NCBI GenBank assembly: GCA_905183005.1
Contig: CAJJDO010000010.1
Coordinates: forward strand, 669,865-733,864
Source of the DNA: Paramecium pentaurelia
Lineage: Eukaryota > Ciliophora > Oligohymenophorea > Peniculida > Parameciidae
Direction: 5' to 3'
DNA: 64,000 bases
A program made the position numbers and the translations under genes. The notes beneath the pieces are model-generated. The model was not told the DNA's origin, did no database searches, and saw nothing but the letters and a program-made list of their open reading frames with translations. Below, piece by piece: positions 24,723 through 36,916 of the stretch (its first letter is position 1; the number at the start of each line of letters is the position of its first letter).

Positions 24723-25070
24723 TCATTATTGGGTAGGATAGATTGGTGACATAATAGTAACTTTTGTCTAACTTCTTTAGGATGGTGAAGGGTATCTATA
24801 TTTATAGATGATAGTAGGCGTATATCTGCCATTTTTTTTCATAATTTCAATTCTTTTTGCACTATTAGTTTATTTTCTCCTTTCTACGACATAATCCTTA
24901 ATTTCATCAGGTGTAAATGCACCTATTTACACAATTTTTTTTAAAGCAGGACTTTAAGGAGCACTATTGTAATTACGTTGATTGATATCGTCTATTGACT
25001 CTGAATTTTCGCTTAAAGCAGGCCTTGGTATCTAAACAATAGGCTATTTTTTAGTAGTAACACATCCCAT
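24723..25070 (-). CDS. Small predicted N-acylated protein (MGC start)
   Basis: Intronless, 115 aa, ending at TGA. The start MGCVTTKKQP fits Gly2 myristoylation followed by Cys3 palmitoylation, a plasma-membrane or endomembrane targeting signal. The body is polar and basic: IPRPALSENSESIDD, then FTPDEIKDYVVERRKQ and RIEIMKKNGRYTPT, ending in a Ser/Pro/Gln-rich tail. No domain is recognised. It is divergent from the TBC RabGAP gene at 25471, which also begins with MGxxC, separated by 400 bp. The gene is more G+C rich than the flanking spacer, supporting that it is coding. Confidence 0.7.
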
Positions 25071-25470
25071 TTGATTTTAATAATTAATATTATTGAAAGA
25101 TCAATATTGATTTATCATATATATATGTTGAATTTTGTGGTGAGAAATGCCAATCTATAAATTCTGATGAGATGGTCTCTCAAACTTTAATTAAAAATTC
25201 CATCAGCATGTATCTAATATTGATTAATTTTAAAGGAAATTAATATGAATTACAAATTCTCAAAACATTCTAATATTATTATTTGAAATAATAAGTTTTT
25301 ATATATGTTTGTGACATATAATATTTAAATTAATATTCTCTAACCTCTTTTTTAATAAACCAAACTCTATTTAATAGTTTTTATCATTCTATATACAATA
25401 TTTAAATTTTATTATACTTTTTTTAGAATATAATAGATAATTGGTTTTATTTGTTTTATTTTGTTTATAT
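25071..25470. other. 400-bp divergent intergenic region
   Basis: A/T-rich spacer between two genes that both encode proteins with predicted N-terminal acylation. No open frame looks coding. Promoters for both genes should lie here. Confidence 0.45.
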
Positions 25471-26734
25471 ATGGGAAATATTTGTAATAGTGAATAAAGG
25501 GACGAATAGTTAAGTAATTCCTTAAAAAATACTTACTTTTCAGAAAATGAAGACTAACCATACGCCCCTATTAAACCAATTGTATCCTACAGAAAATATT
25601 ATTAGATTTAAAATAAAATTGATAGAGAAAATAGTCTGTAGATTGGTGTTTGTTTTGATAAATCTGAAATTATAAACTAAGAAATATGCATTTAACTATG
25701 GGAAGGTTTAGTTGGGAATCCATAACGCCAACATTAAAGAGAACCTGGTGATTTATAAAAGGCTTTATATGCAATTCATAAAAATGAACCAGGACGTTTT
25801 GCGGAAGTTTTAGAATAAGCTGGAGGTGGATAAATTAGATGGTTTGTTTGGAAAACTTTGTTATATAGTTGCATTAAATATAAACATCAAGCAATGAAAA
25901 TTAGATAAACTGAAAGACTATCAGTGGTAGAAAGAGATGTGAAAAGAACATTTCCAAGGTATAATTAAATTTAAGATTAGTCATCCCTTTTTTTAATTAG
26001 AATCTTAAAGTTCTCAATTATTAAGTTAACTATTAAATTTAGTTGGGGCAACTTTTAAGGGAATAGGCTATACTTAAGGAATGAATTACATCTTAGCATT
26101 TATGCTAATGTAATCAGGTGGGAATATAGAATAAACATGGTCTGCTTCTTTTCTGATGTTTTATTGTTCAAAATGGATGCTTTATGCAATTTATATGACA
26201 GAATTTCCTTTAATGAGACTAATTTGTAGTGTTACTAAAGAAATTCTCAAAGAATAAGATGTATAATTGTACAAACATTATATGAAATTAGATATTGACG
26301 ATTCTTATTTATTATGTAAATGGATCTTTACTTTATATTTGTATAATATTCCAAAATAAGCTTGTCTTCATTTTTGGGATATTATTTTTTAAAATGGTAT
26401 TTTTATTATGGCATCCATAAATTGCTAATTATTAATCTCAATAAGAACTTCAATTTTGAGTTTCAAGAATTCAACACAATTTTTGGAATATGCATAAGAA
26501 TTATAATAAAATTAAATTTGTTAAAATTACAAAGAAATTAAAAATAATGCCTTAAAGACAATACCATAAAAAAAAAATATTCTTTTTTGTATAAATTCTA
26601 TCAAAGATTAATATGAAAAGAATAGTGCAGCATAAGAATACTTTTAATTATTATAGGATAATTTTGAAAAATCTGATTTCGAAAAAAAATACTAAAATTG
26701 GATGGAGAATAATCTATAATATAATTCAAATTGA
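25471..26734 (+). CDS. TBC-domain Rab GTPase-activating protein with acylation start
   Basis: About 413 aa after removing one 22-nt intron near 25.96 kb (GTATAATTAA...GATTAG). TBC proteins speed GTP hydrolysis by Rabs. Both catalytic fingers are visible: the arginine in IRWFVWKTLL and the glutamine in GIGYTQGMNYI. The ERDVKRTFPSHPFF motif between them crosses the splice site, which supports the intron. Later helices include SFLMFYCSKWMLYAIYMT and YLLCKWIFTLYLY, typical of the second half of the domain. The N-terminus, MGNICNSEQ, fits myristoylation plus palmitoylation at Cys5. The target Rab is unknown; Rab2 is encoded 14 kb away, but no link is implied. Confidence 0.87.
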
Positions 26735-26796
26735 ATTAAATATTTGTATGAAAGAATCAAAATTTTATAGTATCTTTTGCCATTGTATATTAATCT

Positions 26797-29355
26797 TCAG
26801 GAAAAACTTAGTATTTTTGGTAATTTGATAGTCTAGAATCTAGAGTATACTTTTTTGAACTTTTTTATTCTATTTTTGGAAATGCTAATGAATAATCCTT
26901 ATAATCTTCTCTTTTTGTAACAGATTAACTTAATTAAGAATAAATAAAGATTTTTTTTGTCTATCTATCTATAGACTTTGCTCTCTAAGTCTATATTTAA
27001 TTATTCATAATTTTTTTTCCTTATTTGCTTATCAAATTTGTAAATTCACTTAATAGTATTTTTTCATTAGGTTTCTAAGATTTTAGTGATTCCCCTTTTG
27101 TTTTATTCTCATTCAATATAAATTCTTTATACCTTCTCTATAAAATAGTATATTCAGTATTTTCACTTATATTTTCAAGATCTTGATTGTTCTTTTTTTT
27201 ATGATTTTAAGCATTGTTACTCTCAAAATCATAGAGTCCATTTACTTTTGAACTATTCAAAGGGTTATTTTATGTTCTGTATCTACTAGTCATAGCAAAT
27301 TCTAAATAGGATTATTCAGTTCTCCTTTTAAATTTTGGTTCTTGAAATTGAATATCTGGATTATCTATACATAAAACAGAATATTTAAGAGGTAATTATG
27401 TTGATTTATTAATTCCATCTTTTTTTGGAGATCTTGGAGATAATTCATTAGTAACAAAGAGTTTACTTTGAATACTCTATTCAAATTATTATTCATCTTC
27501 ATTCTGATTTCTGTTTTATAAAATAGAACAGTTTTATAATATAGAACTCAATTTTATAGTATTACTTTAAACTATTTATTAGTTTTGGATTTTTATTGGT
27601 ACTTTTTTTATAATTTATTGAGTGCTCATCCAAATAAAATTTAAAGGTATCCTACTTGTATCATTAAAAAATTGCAACTGAATTTCATTTTGTTTTAATT
27701 TAAATTATTCTGCTTAGAATTCATTTTAACATAAAATTAAACAGTTTGATGTTGAATTTTGCAAATTAGAGGATAATAATTCTTATGATTCTATTTTATA
27801 AGCTTTTTAAATTTTTTAATAATATTTTTATAAAAATTACTCTTGTTTTTAATAAGGACTTTCCCAAAGGTTATCATTTAACATTTAAATGCATACTCCA
27901 TTAAATTTAAATTTATAAGTTATAAGAGCTAAAGCCAAAGCTCTATATCTAGCCTCGCTTGTTGATTTGTAAGTAAATCTTATATAGCTTCTTTTGCATA
28001 TATGATCAAAAGAGATTTTAGCACCTAAATGAAGCAAACTATATATATCACACTACTTAAAGAAATTCAAATCATTTAATTTTTCAAATTATTTCTTTTA
28101 ATATTGCCTATTTCTACAACTCCATTTCGAGTTTGATATTTCCTACTTGACAATAGTGTAATCTATAAACTTTTGTTATGGAACTGGAACCATTTATATT
28201 TATTTAATCAACCATTAAGGAATAACTTTAATAGGTAAATTATTAAGTTAAGATATAGTTTATTAATAAGTTGATTAATTTAAATTTTAAGTTTATGATG
28301 AGAACATTAATCTTACAGATTCAGAATCAGAAACTATCTAAAATAAGATTATTTCATACCGTATTATATTGTTCTAAAAATTTTATAGTATATTATTAAT
28401 TTTATACTATTTATTCTATTTTCTAATATATTTCCATATCCAAATACAAATGTTCTGTTGGTATTTATGAAATGAAAAATGAGATATCTTTAAAAAAGTT
28501 ATTTCTATGGAATTATCTTATTCTTCTAAACCATTTTTGAATAACAAATATTGCTCGAGATTAATTGATTAATCCAATTATGACAGAGTATTACATTCCT
28601 TTTATTTTTCTATCCTTTTTTCCTCTAAAAAATTTTTGAATTTTACAAGCAGCACCAATTTCATTTAATTAATAATCAAAATATATCTATAATTATTATT
28701 CCTTATTCTTTCTATTATATAAATATATTTTTTTGAGAATATTGATATTTTTCAATTCTACAGATTTAAGTAAAGTGTATTCTTCCAATTAAAATTTATC
28801 TACTTTTTAAAGTACATGTTGATATCTATCATATTCTGAATTAGTAAGTTGGTATTATTTCCATGGTCGTTTAACTGTTACATAATTCGTAAAATAATAT
28901 AAAAATTCATTCTTTATCATATCTTTATCTATAGTAGTCTCTCCATAATACTTTTTCATATAGTGAAAGTTAAACAAAATAACAGCTTTTTGAACTCTTC
29001 TAAAAATCAAAGGTATTAAATTATTATGTTCACATTTAGTGTATTTTGGAAGTCTTATTGTTTTTAATATTGCATTTTAAGATTATATTTTAGTAATCTT
29101 ATGGAATATGTTATCCTATTATTTTAAAATATAAAATCGCTTTATTTTATTATGTTTGATAAATTATTTTAGATTTTACACTCTTTATAAATTGATTTGT
29201 AATGCTTTGTATATAAGTTTTGAAGCATTAGTAATAATGTATTGTTAAAATTTCTTTTTCTTAAATTCTTTATATGAATATAAAACTTTTAAATAGCTTT
29301 ATTTATATTATGTTACAAGAATGCTTCTTACTTCTCTCTTTTTTTCTACAAACAT
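26797..29355 (-). CDS. IQ-motif protein of unknown function
   Basis: About 840 aa. Two IQ motifs sit near residues 235-290 (ACKIQKFFRGKKDRK, VIQKWFRRIRQ) and should bind calmodulin or a related light chain. The N-terminal 230 residues are Lys/Tyr-rich and partly helical. A 22-nt intron (GTATGAAATA...TTTTAG near 28.35 kb) joins this part to a second half that otherwise looks like a separate gene starting at 28307; removing it keeps the frame open. The second half has a folded-looking stretch around DIYSLLHLGAKISFDHI and EARYRALALALI, then low complexity. The 3' end is not settled: the stop given is the first TGA near the expected end, but needs one more unseen intron. The protein lies tail to tail with the TBC gene. 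Confidence 0.6.
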
Positions 29356-29615
29356 TCTCCATTAATTAACAACTTTTTATACCAATTAAATGTTCATAAA
29401 TTTATAACTATATAATCATTAAAAAAAGTTAATATAATATCAATACTAAGTTCTATTATGTTAGTATTTAGATTATAAATATTTAGTTAAATTAATAAAG
29501 ATGTGATTATATATATACACTTTAAATCAAAATCAATAATAAAATTATGTCATATTAATAAAAATTAAGTGGACTTAAATGTTGGGATTCTTTTCGTGAC
29601 TTAACTCTTTAGAAG

Positions 29616-31198
29616 ATGGAAATAATACCATTTGCTATTACTGAATGTCCTGATTTATGTTCTTGTCAAATTTGCAAAAAAAAATAGCCAGAAAAAGAAG
29701 AACCATAAGAATAAAATAAGAAATCTTAAAAAATAATGAAATAACCAAGATAAAGAAGATTTTCAATATGTGGATTTAAAGATGATTTGCTTACAATCTG
29801 TCAAATGTTATAGAAGTAAGATGAAGTTGTGAGACCAATAAATATTAATATTTTAGATACAATTATTTTGAAAGAAAGAGAATTTGTATTATATGCATTT
29901 TATGATAATGGTTTCAGATACATCAAAAACAAATCCTTTTTTCATACAGATATGGAAAAATAACTTTTAGATAGAAAAATAGAATTTGAAGTTAATCATT
30001 AAATTAAACAAATAAAATCAGGTATCCATCCTACAATAAAATTATCTGAGTTATATGAAAATAGTAATTAAGTAACTACTAAATTAAAATAAGTATTTTA
30101 TAGATTTAAATCTTAGTAAATTACTGATTTATTGAATGCTTAAAGTATTCTAATGGCAAGATATTAGACTGGTGAAACAACCTTAATTGGAAAATTTGAA
30201 TTACATTAATTATCAGTTTTATCGAAAACAAATGTTATATTTGATAACCTACTTCATTTATAATTATATCTTTATAATGAAAAAACAGCATTAGATTTTA
30301 TTGAGACAAATAAAAGAAATTCTAAAGATTATTTTATTCATAGATATAAATACATAAAAGATAATTCACTATTTAGTGATATAGTTTGTGAACAATCATA
30401 TTTAACAGATCCTTCACTTAGAGGTTAGAGATTATGGAATAAAGAAAAAGAATATTCAGATAATTTAGATTTAAAAGAATATTTTAAATATACATGCCAT
30501 AAAATAGCTGTTTATATATAAAGTTTTCATAAATAATGTATTAATGAGATGGAAGTACATTTTATTGTTAGTATAACTAAAAAATATCCAAGATTACCCT
30601 AAAAATATTACAATTATTAATGTAATTGGATTAAAAATGTCAAAAGCAGAAGAAACTTAATGGGTAATAAAAACTGGTAGAGTGCTGAGCACAGCAGAGA
30701 AAATACAAATTAATGATGTGGATTTAAATGAAAATAATAAACCATAAACATAAAGATCCTTAGTTGTTTCTTAATCATTAATACCTTCTACTTAAAAGTA
30801 ATAGTTGTTATTAATTATAAAGAGTAATAGAAAAGATAAAACCTATCACTGCTTAAGTAATAGTTAATAACATGTAAAGTACAAGAACATAAGATGCATT
30901 TAAAACTCTGAATCCTTAAACTAACGAATCTATTAATCAAATATTAGAAAATTAGTAGTATTAAAAAATGATTAGGAATTTTCCAAAATAATTAAAGAGA
31001 TATCAAAGTATGTAGAGAGATTCACCAATCAAGTCTAGAATTGATGATTAACCTCTTACATGCAGTAGAGATGTTTAAATAGATGATTATTTATTGAAAT
31101 CAAGATAGAAAAAGAAAAAATAAACAATTAATTCACCTTTTCTTAGAAGTATCTCTAGAAGATTTTTTACTAGAAGAAATTCTGCTGATTTTTGTTGA
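29616..31198 (+). CDS. Hypothetical protein, possibly two genes
   Basis: About 510 aa if two 25-nt introns are removed (GTAATTGGAT...AAAAG at about 30621-30645, and GTAATAGTTG...ATAAAG near 30.8 kb); the total is then divisible by three. The N-terminus has a Cys cluster (CPDLCSCQICKKK). The middle contains GETTLIGKFELHQL and long helical stretches. The C-terminal 170 residues are Ser/Gln/Arg-rich and basic, ending RRFFTRRNSADFC. The first intron contains an ATG at 30637 that could instead start a second gene of about 178 aa. In that reading the first gene ends at 30716 and overlaps it by 80 nt in another frame, which seems less likely. No family is recognised. Confidence 0.5.
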
Positions 31199-31720
31199 GA
31201 TATCCACTTAATAATTATTTATTAAATAATTAATCTTTATTTCAAAAGAATTGTCTGTTCCAAATTGTCTTGCTTATTCATATTTTTATAAAAATGTTAG
31301 GAAGAATATTAAAGTCTTATTTTGGTAAGGTTCATAGAAAATAATTGAGAATAAATTAAAAATTTGAAGAAATTCTATAAACTTTGTTTACTTATTGCTT
31401 TCTTTTTGAAATGAGATATAGAGTTGCAAAATTTATTAAATTTATTTTTAAGAAGTTTTGAGATATTTTCTTAATAATTAAATTAAATTATTATAAACAA
31501 ACGTTACAAGAGATTATTCTTATTATGCTTACTAACCATTCTTAAAGAATTTTCAAACTTTTGAAATGAATTAAAAAAAAGGATATTGTTGAATTTTTGG
31601 TTAATATTAATATTAATTCTCAAAAAAATAATAGATGATTTGATATTGAAAAAATAAAATGAAATGGAAAGATTAGAATAATAAAAAAGTCATTAATATG
31701 ATATTTGTTTTTTTTAAAAC
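31199..31720. other. 522-bp intergenic region
   Basis: Apart from one weak small frame (31294-31461) this is A/T-rich spacer between a plus-strand gene and the 3' end of the minus-strand kinase gene. Nothing else can be supported. Confidence 0.4.
31294..31461 (+). CDS. Possible 55-aa small basic protein
   Basis: A short frame starting MLGRILKSYFGKVHRKQLR and ending in a Lys/Phe-rich tail. It is basic and partly amphipathic. Chance occurrence is quite possible in a genome with one stop codon, and there is no known match. It is listed because composition is less skewed than the surrounding spacer. Confidence 0.2.
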
Positions 31721-32616
31721 TCAAAACTGAAAGTCATCATTATCACTATCGTTTTCTTCAAAGGCAAATTATGTACAATATAAATCTATTTATACAAATT
31801 TACAATTACATATCTCTTCATCATATAAATCAGACTTGTAACCATCCAAACTTGCTTCTTCATTTTCCATAAATTTTAAAATCCCAATATAATTATTTTA
31901 TATTATAAAATCTTCTTACAAGAGCTATTAACAACTTAGTCTTTATTCTGGATTTTGAGATAAAAGGTTCTTTAGTATTTCTCTAATTTTGATATCCTAT
32001 ATTGCAGATAACTAATCTTCATTGATTCCTTCTAAAATTTTTTATTCAATGCCTTATTCATTCAATCCAAAAGGAGGTTTTCCTACTAACATCTCATAAA
32101 ATAGAATGCCTATTGTGTAGACATCAAAAGAATAATCATATTCATATCCATCATTTTTTATGACCTCAGGTGGCATTGAATGAATTGTACCACAAAATGT
32201 AGAAGTTCTCCCCTTCTCAATTTTTTTAGCCAATCCAAAATCAATAAGTTTAATTCTAAACTCTTAAGTGATGATAACATTAGAAGCTTTTAAATCCCTA
32301 TAAAGCCAACCATTTTCATGAAGATAGTTAAAAGTTATCAATATTTGAATAAAAAATAAAGTAGAGAATTTTGTATTAAGTTTGCCTACGTTTCTTAATA
32401 ATTTATGTAAAGGCATTCCTTTCTCAAATTTCAAAAATAAATGAATATTTAAGTCATCCTTATTGGTAGCAATACTAGGATATAGTAATCTAGAGTTTAT
32501 TACATTTTATTAATTGATGGATAATTAAGTTCATGTAAAGCTTATTTTTCATTATGTAAATGCTCAATCTATTTTTAAGTCTGTAAAGAACTGAGTAATA
32601 TACTCTTTTTTATCAT
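31721..32616 (-). CDS. AGC-type protein kinase lacking the glycine loop
   Basis: About 288 aa after removing one 29-nt intron (GTAATAAACT...TCCTAG near 32.49 kb). The C-lobe is complete: YRDLKASN (catalytic loop), DFGLAKKI, an AGC-type activation segment STFCGTIHSMPPEV, and a DVYTIGILFYEMLVGKPPF helix. The N-lobe starts at about the beta-3 strand (FLKMIKK, with the lysine that binds ATP) and an NEKQALHELNYPSI helix-C region. No GxGxxG loop exists upstream: the frame is closed by TGA about 110 nt further 5'. The kinase may be a pseudokinase, or a first exon may be missing. An acidic tail (EENDSDNDDFQF) follows the domain, without a clear hydrophobic motif. Confidence 0.8.
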
Positions 32617-32835
32617 TTTTAAAAATTTACTTTTTAGACCATTATTTGTGATTCGTATTTGATTAGATTTATGATTACTGTCGATTAATGAGTTTTATCA
32701 ATATCTGTCAATATCTATATTTTATCGATTTGAATTTATTATAAATTCTAAGGGCTATGTTATTTCATAAAGTATAATATATATTATTAGATGTTTAAAG
32801 AACGTCATAAAACTATTAAATTATTTAATAAATCA

Positions 32836-34302
32836 TCAAGAAATCAGACCTCTTTCTAATTTTCTCAATTCAAAGATAATCATCTTCCACATTCTTATGA
32901 CAAATTGTTCACTATCGTCATCCAAGACCTTCTTTACTACTTTATTTATAATTGTTTATGGCTTCTCACGATTAAATAATCTTTTGATGATGGCATCAAT
33001 AAATACTCTCTCCTCTTAAGATAAATATTCAATACACCTCTCTCTTAACCATGGACGGATCTTTTTCTCCAATAAGTTAGACTTTTGATTAACTAAATAT
33101 ATAATTAATACCTAAGCAAATAACTACCAATTAATCTGGGTATTAAATAGTTCTTCTTTTTCAGTTGGGATTGTCGCAAATATTTATTTGAGCTCTTCTT
33201 TCAGATCAATTTCCTTTTATAATTTCTCTTATTACATTTATTCAGCTTATTCCATCTATTGCTAGTTTTAAATCAAATATAATATTGAATTATTACTTGC
33301 TGCTATAACAATTACTATTAGGTTTACTAAGGTTCTGGCTCAGGTGGCTCTTAAATAATAACTACCATTTAAGGTGGTTCAGGTTCAGGAGGTTTTTGTG
33401 TCTTTAATAATTCTTTCTTTTTAAAGATTTCATCTTCTTCAAATTCCCTTTACCTGAATTTCTTTCTTTCGTTCATCTTAATCTTACCAATTTATTTACG
33501 TTCTTATTCACTGTCATAAGCTAATTCTTTTTCAAGATATTTTTAGAAATTTTTCTCTCGATCTATCTCTCTCTCTTTTTCTTTTTTTCTTTCTCTCTCT
33601 CTTTCATCCTCCTTCTTTTTCCATTCTGCCATTTTCTCTTTATATTTTCTCTCCAATTCTGCTCTAGTATTATGCTTCTTTGCATCTCTTTCTCTCTCTC
33701 TTGGATGTTCTTTCTTTTCTTCTTCTCTTTTTTTATCATTTTTAGTTTTAGTAACAGTGCCTTCTAATTCTGATATTATTTTTTCTAATTTCTTTTTTAT
33801 TTTATCATCATCTCTAGTAATGTATTCTTAAAAAGATGTAAATTTAAATAATGCTCTGTACTCCTCCTTTTATTTATCCTTCTCTTCTAATTTAGCTCTT
33901 CTCTCTTCCCATTCAGTCTCCTTCTTGTACATCCAACCATCAATCATCATCTAAGCTTTCTCTCCACCCTTAACAAGTAACTCCTTCTAGTTCAGAATCA
34001 TACCATTAAGAAGGCGCAAACATTTTAATACACTTTCCATATTTTCAAATTCAGCATACCCAAAAGGAGTACCTTTTGATCGCTTCCATGATACTAATTG
34101 ACCACATTCCTAACTATCATATTCATTTTACTTTCAAAAGTTTTTCAACATTATCATTAGTTAATTCTTAAGGTAAGTTCTTTATAAACAATTTCTTAGC
34201 TTCTTAAGGTTCTTGAATTTGACTTTTGGGATAGAAATCTTATTGTACTCCTTAAGGAATGTCTAAGTCTTGTAATCCTGGAACAGGAAAAAATGGTAAC
34301 AT
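32836..34302 (-). CDS. RBM25: RBM25-like splicing factor (RRM, charged region, PWI)
   Basis: About 469 aa after removing a 22-nt intron (GTAAAATGAA...AGTTAG) within the RRM and a 35-nt intron (GTAATAATTC...AACTAG) before the PWI domain. RBM25 regulates alternative splicing with U1 and SR proteins. An N-terminal RRM has KLFIKNLPQELTNDNVEKL, then CGQLVSWKRSKGTPFGYAEF. A long Arg/Glu/Asp/Lys-rich alternating region follows (REREREIDRE type), then a Pro/Glu segment. The C-terminal PWI domain reads SNLLEKKIRPWLRERCIEYL and FVIRMWKMIIFELRKLERG, a clear match. The family is usually 700-850 aa, so this is a short version. It is divergent from the TFIIS-domain gene with 48 bp between start codons. Confidence 0.9.
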
Positions 34303-34350
34303 AAATAATTTAATTTAAGATATTTTATTAAAAATACGTGTTCATTAAAT
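34303..34350. promoter_or_regulatory. 48-bp divergent intergenic region (RBM25 / TFIIS-domain gene)
   Basis: The two divergent ATGs are separated by 48 bp of A/T-rich sequence containing TTTAAGATATTTTATTAAAA. Both promoters must share this space. No specific factor site can be named. Confidence 0.55.
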
Positions 34351-36872
34351 ATGTTCTAAGAAGTCAGACCTGTAGAAAACACTAATTACGACAGAAGGGT
34401 TCGTGAAAATCAGAAAAATGAATTCAAAAAAATATTGGAAGAAGATCAAATTTCATCCTAGATTGCAGAATAATTAGCTACATCTCTTGAATAAGAAGCA
34501 TATACGCTTTCTGGAGGTGATCATACAAGAGACTATAGAACTAGAGTTAATACTGTTAAAATGCGCTTGAAGGGAACTAAAGGTATCTTTATTATACTAT
34601 TCTAGGATAATTGATTAGAACTGCCTTAGTAGAACAAATTTTGACACCCAAAGAATTAATGTCATTAGATATGTCAAAATTAAGTGAGGATAGTGTTTAA
34701 GCATTCTTGTAGAAAGAATAAAGAGGTCTCCCTCAACCATAAACTAATATTAAAAAGAATGTTCCTTAAAGAGGGCCTCCAACCAGACCTCCTGTTGCAG
34801 GTATACCACCAATTAAAAATTAAGTTGTGGTACCTCCAATTCCACAATCAACTACTTAAAATTCATATCAAATTGTTAATCAATAATAAATATCTGATTA
34901 GACTAGCATTGACAATTAAAATATTCAAACTTAAGCTGAACCTTAACATATTAATAAAGAGTAAGAAATTAATCTTCAAACTTAACCTAAGGATTAAAAT
35001 CCTTAAATTTAGAAATAAGTTCCAAAACAATAGATTCCTCCTCCAAATAAATCTAAATAAGTGACTTCTACTTAAATCTCCAATAATTAAACAGAAGAAT
35101 ATGGAATAAAATAATAAGAAGTATAATAATAAAATAAAAACCTTAACACTTAAATAAATAATTAATTATCATCTGATATTACAACAAAATAAGAAAAAAA
35201 TGATAATGTTCCTCCTCCACTTTCATAATAATAATTAACTAATTAGATCAATTTTTAATAAGTAGAAAATGAAAATGTAGAAGAAGAAGATTTAACAAAT
35301 TTTGATTCTTTAAAATAAAATCAAGAGAAATTAAATTAATTAGCAGAATAATTGAGATCAGAAGAAGAGTCAGAAGAATCATAAGAATCAAATATTGAAA
35401 ATCAAGAAAATTATAATCCAATAGAGAATTCTAATTTTCCTTAAACAGATAACTAAATAGATAATCCAATATTATAATTTTAAAATACCATTACCAAGTA
35501 AAATAATTAGGATTCCTCAGAGAATATACATCATACTGAACCAGAATAACTAATTAATAATGAATTTGATAAATAATAGAATGACAATTTTTAACAGGAA
35601 ACCATAAAATAGTAAATACATAATTCCTAAGAACTAAAAGATTAAGAATTTAATGAATAGCAAATTTCCTCATAAATTTAATCTATAGAAAATTAAGATG
35701 AAGTTCCTCATTAAAAATTAAAAGAAGAAGAAACACAAGTTCAATAAACCAATTAAGATTAATAAATAAAACAGTAAAAATTAAATTCTTCACATAATTA
35801 ATAAGAATAAACATAATAAATAATATCAAGCAAAACAGATACTTAAAATTAAAAAAATGAATAAATAGTAAAATAATAAGATGAGTTAATTGAAAGCTTA
35901 AATCTTACTTCTTAAACTCCGAAATTCACAATTTAATTACAACAATAATCAACTTAATAAATTGATGTTGCTGTATTTGAATAAATGATAAAATAAAGAG
36001 ATATTTATTATGAAAAATAGATTTCTTAGTTAATTAAATAAAATAAGGATCTACAGCATTCAATTAATCAATTTTAATAAGATCATATTAAAACTATTTA
36101 AGACTTATAAACAAAGAATGTAAATTATTAAACATAAATTCAATAACTTCAAAATGAAAATAAGCTATTGAAAACTACTTTATAAAATTAAGAATAAAAT
36201 TAATTGAAATAACTTAATTAGTTAAAAGAATAAATTTTGAGTGAAAGAAAATAATTTTAAAAACTCTAAGAAATGTAATAAATAGAAAAATAAAATGAAA
36301 AACATTTCATTGAAAAATTGCATTCTAATACTCAATAAAGAAAGGATATCATTCATAAATATCGCATATAGTCAACCCAATCTAATTTAGATGACTAAAT
36401 TACAATTTTATAAGGTTTACTTTCAAAATTGTAACCACCTTAATTACCTAGGGTTTAGTAATTCTAATAGCCAATCTAAATTTAAGCTAATACTTAATAA
36501 TAAGTCGTTCAAACCTTGGTTGTTGAAGCTCCTGCTACACATTAACATCATGTTTAATAGTAAAACCAATAGTATTGGGCCAATGAAGATGATGTTAATT
36601 TGTAAGGTTAAATTGTTAATGCTGATTCTGGATCTACATAATTGAAAACTGCAAATAACTAAATATAGGTTTAAGATGTATAAGATGTATAAGATGCATA
36701 AGATGAATAATAATAATTTGAATAGCAGGATTAGTAAGATTAAGAAGTTTAATAGGATGAGGAAGAAGAGAATTAGTAATTTGATAATTTAACTAATTAA
36801 CATGCTATATAAGAGTAATAATAAGCTATAGAAAATTAGTCTCACTTCAAATAATAATAATAATATCATTAA

Positions 36873-36916
<44 letters not shown>

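Noticed and set aside
26797..28307. A separate gene starting at 28307 (MFSSQ) downstream of the IQ-motif region.
   Set aside because: A canonical 22-nt intron joins the two parts in frame, and the upstream part otherwise ends inside that intron.
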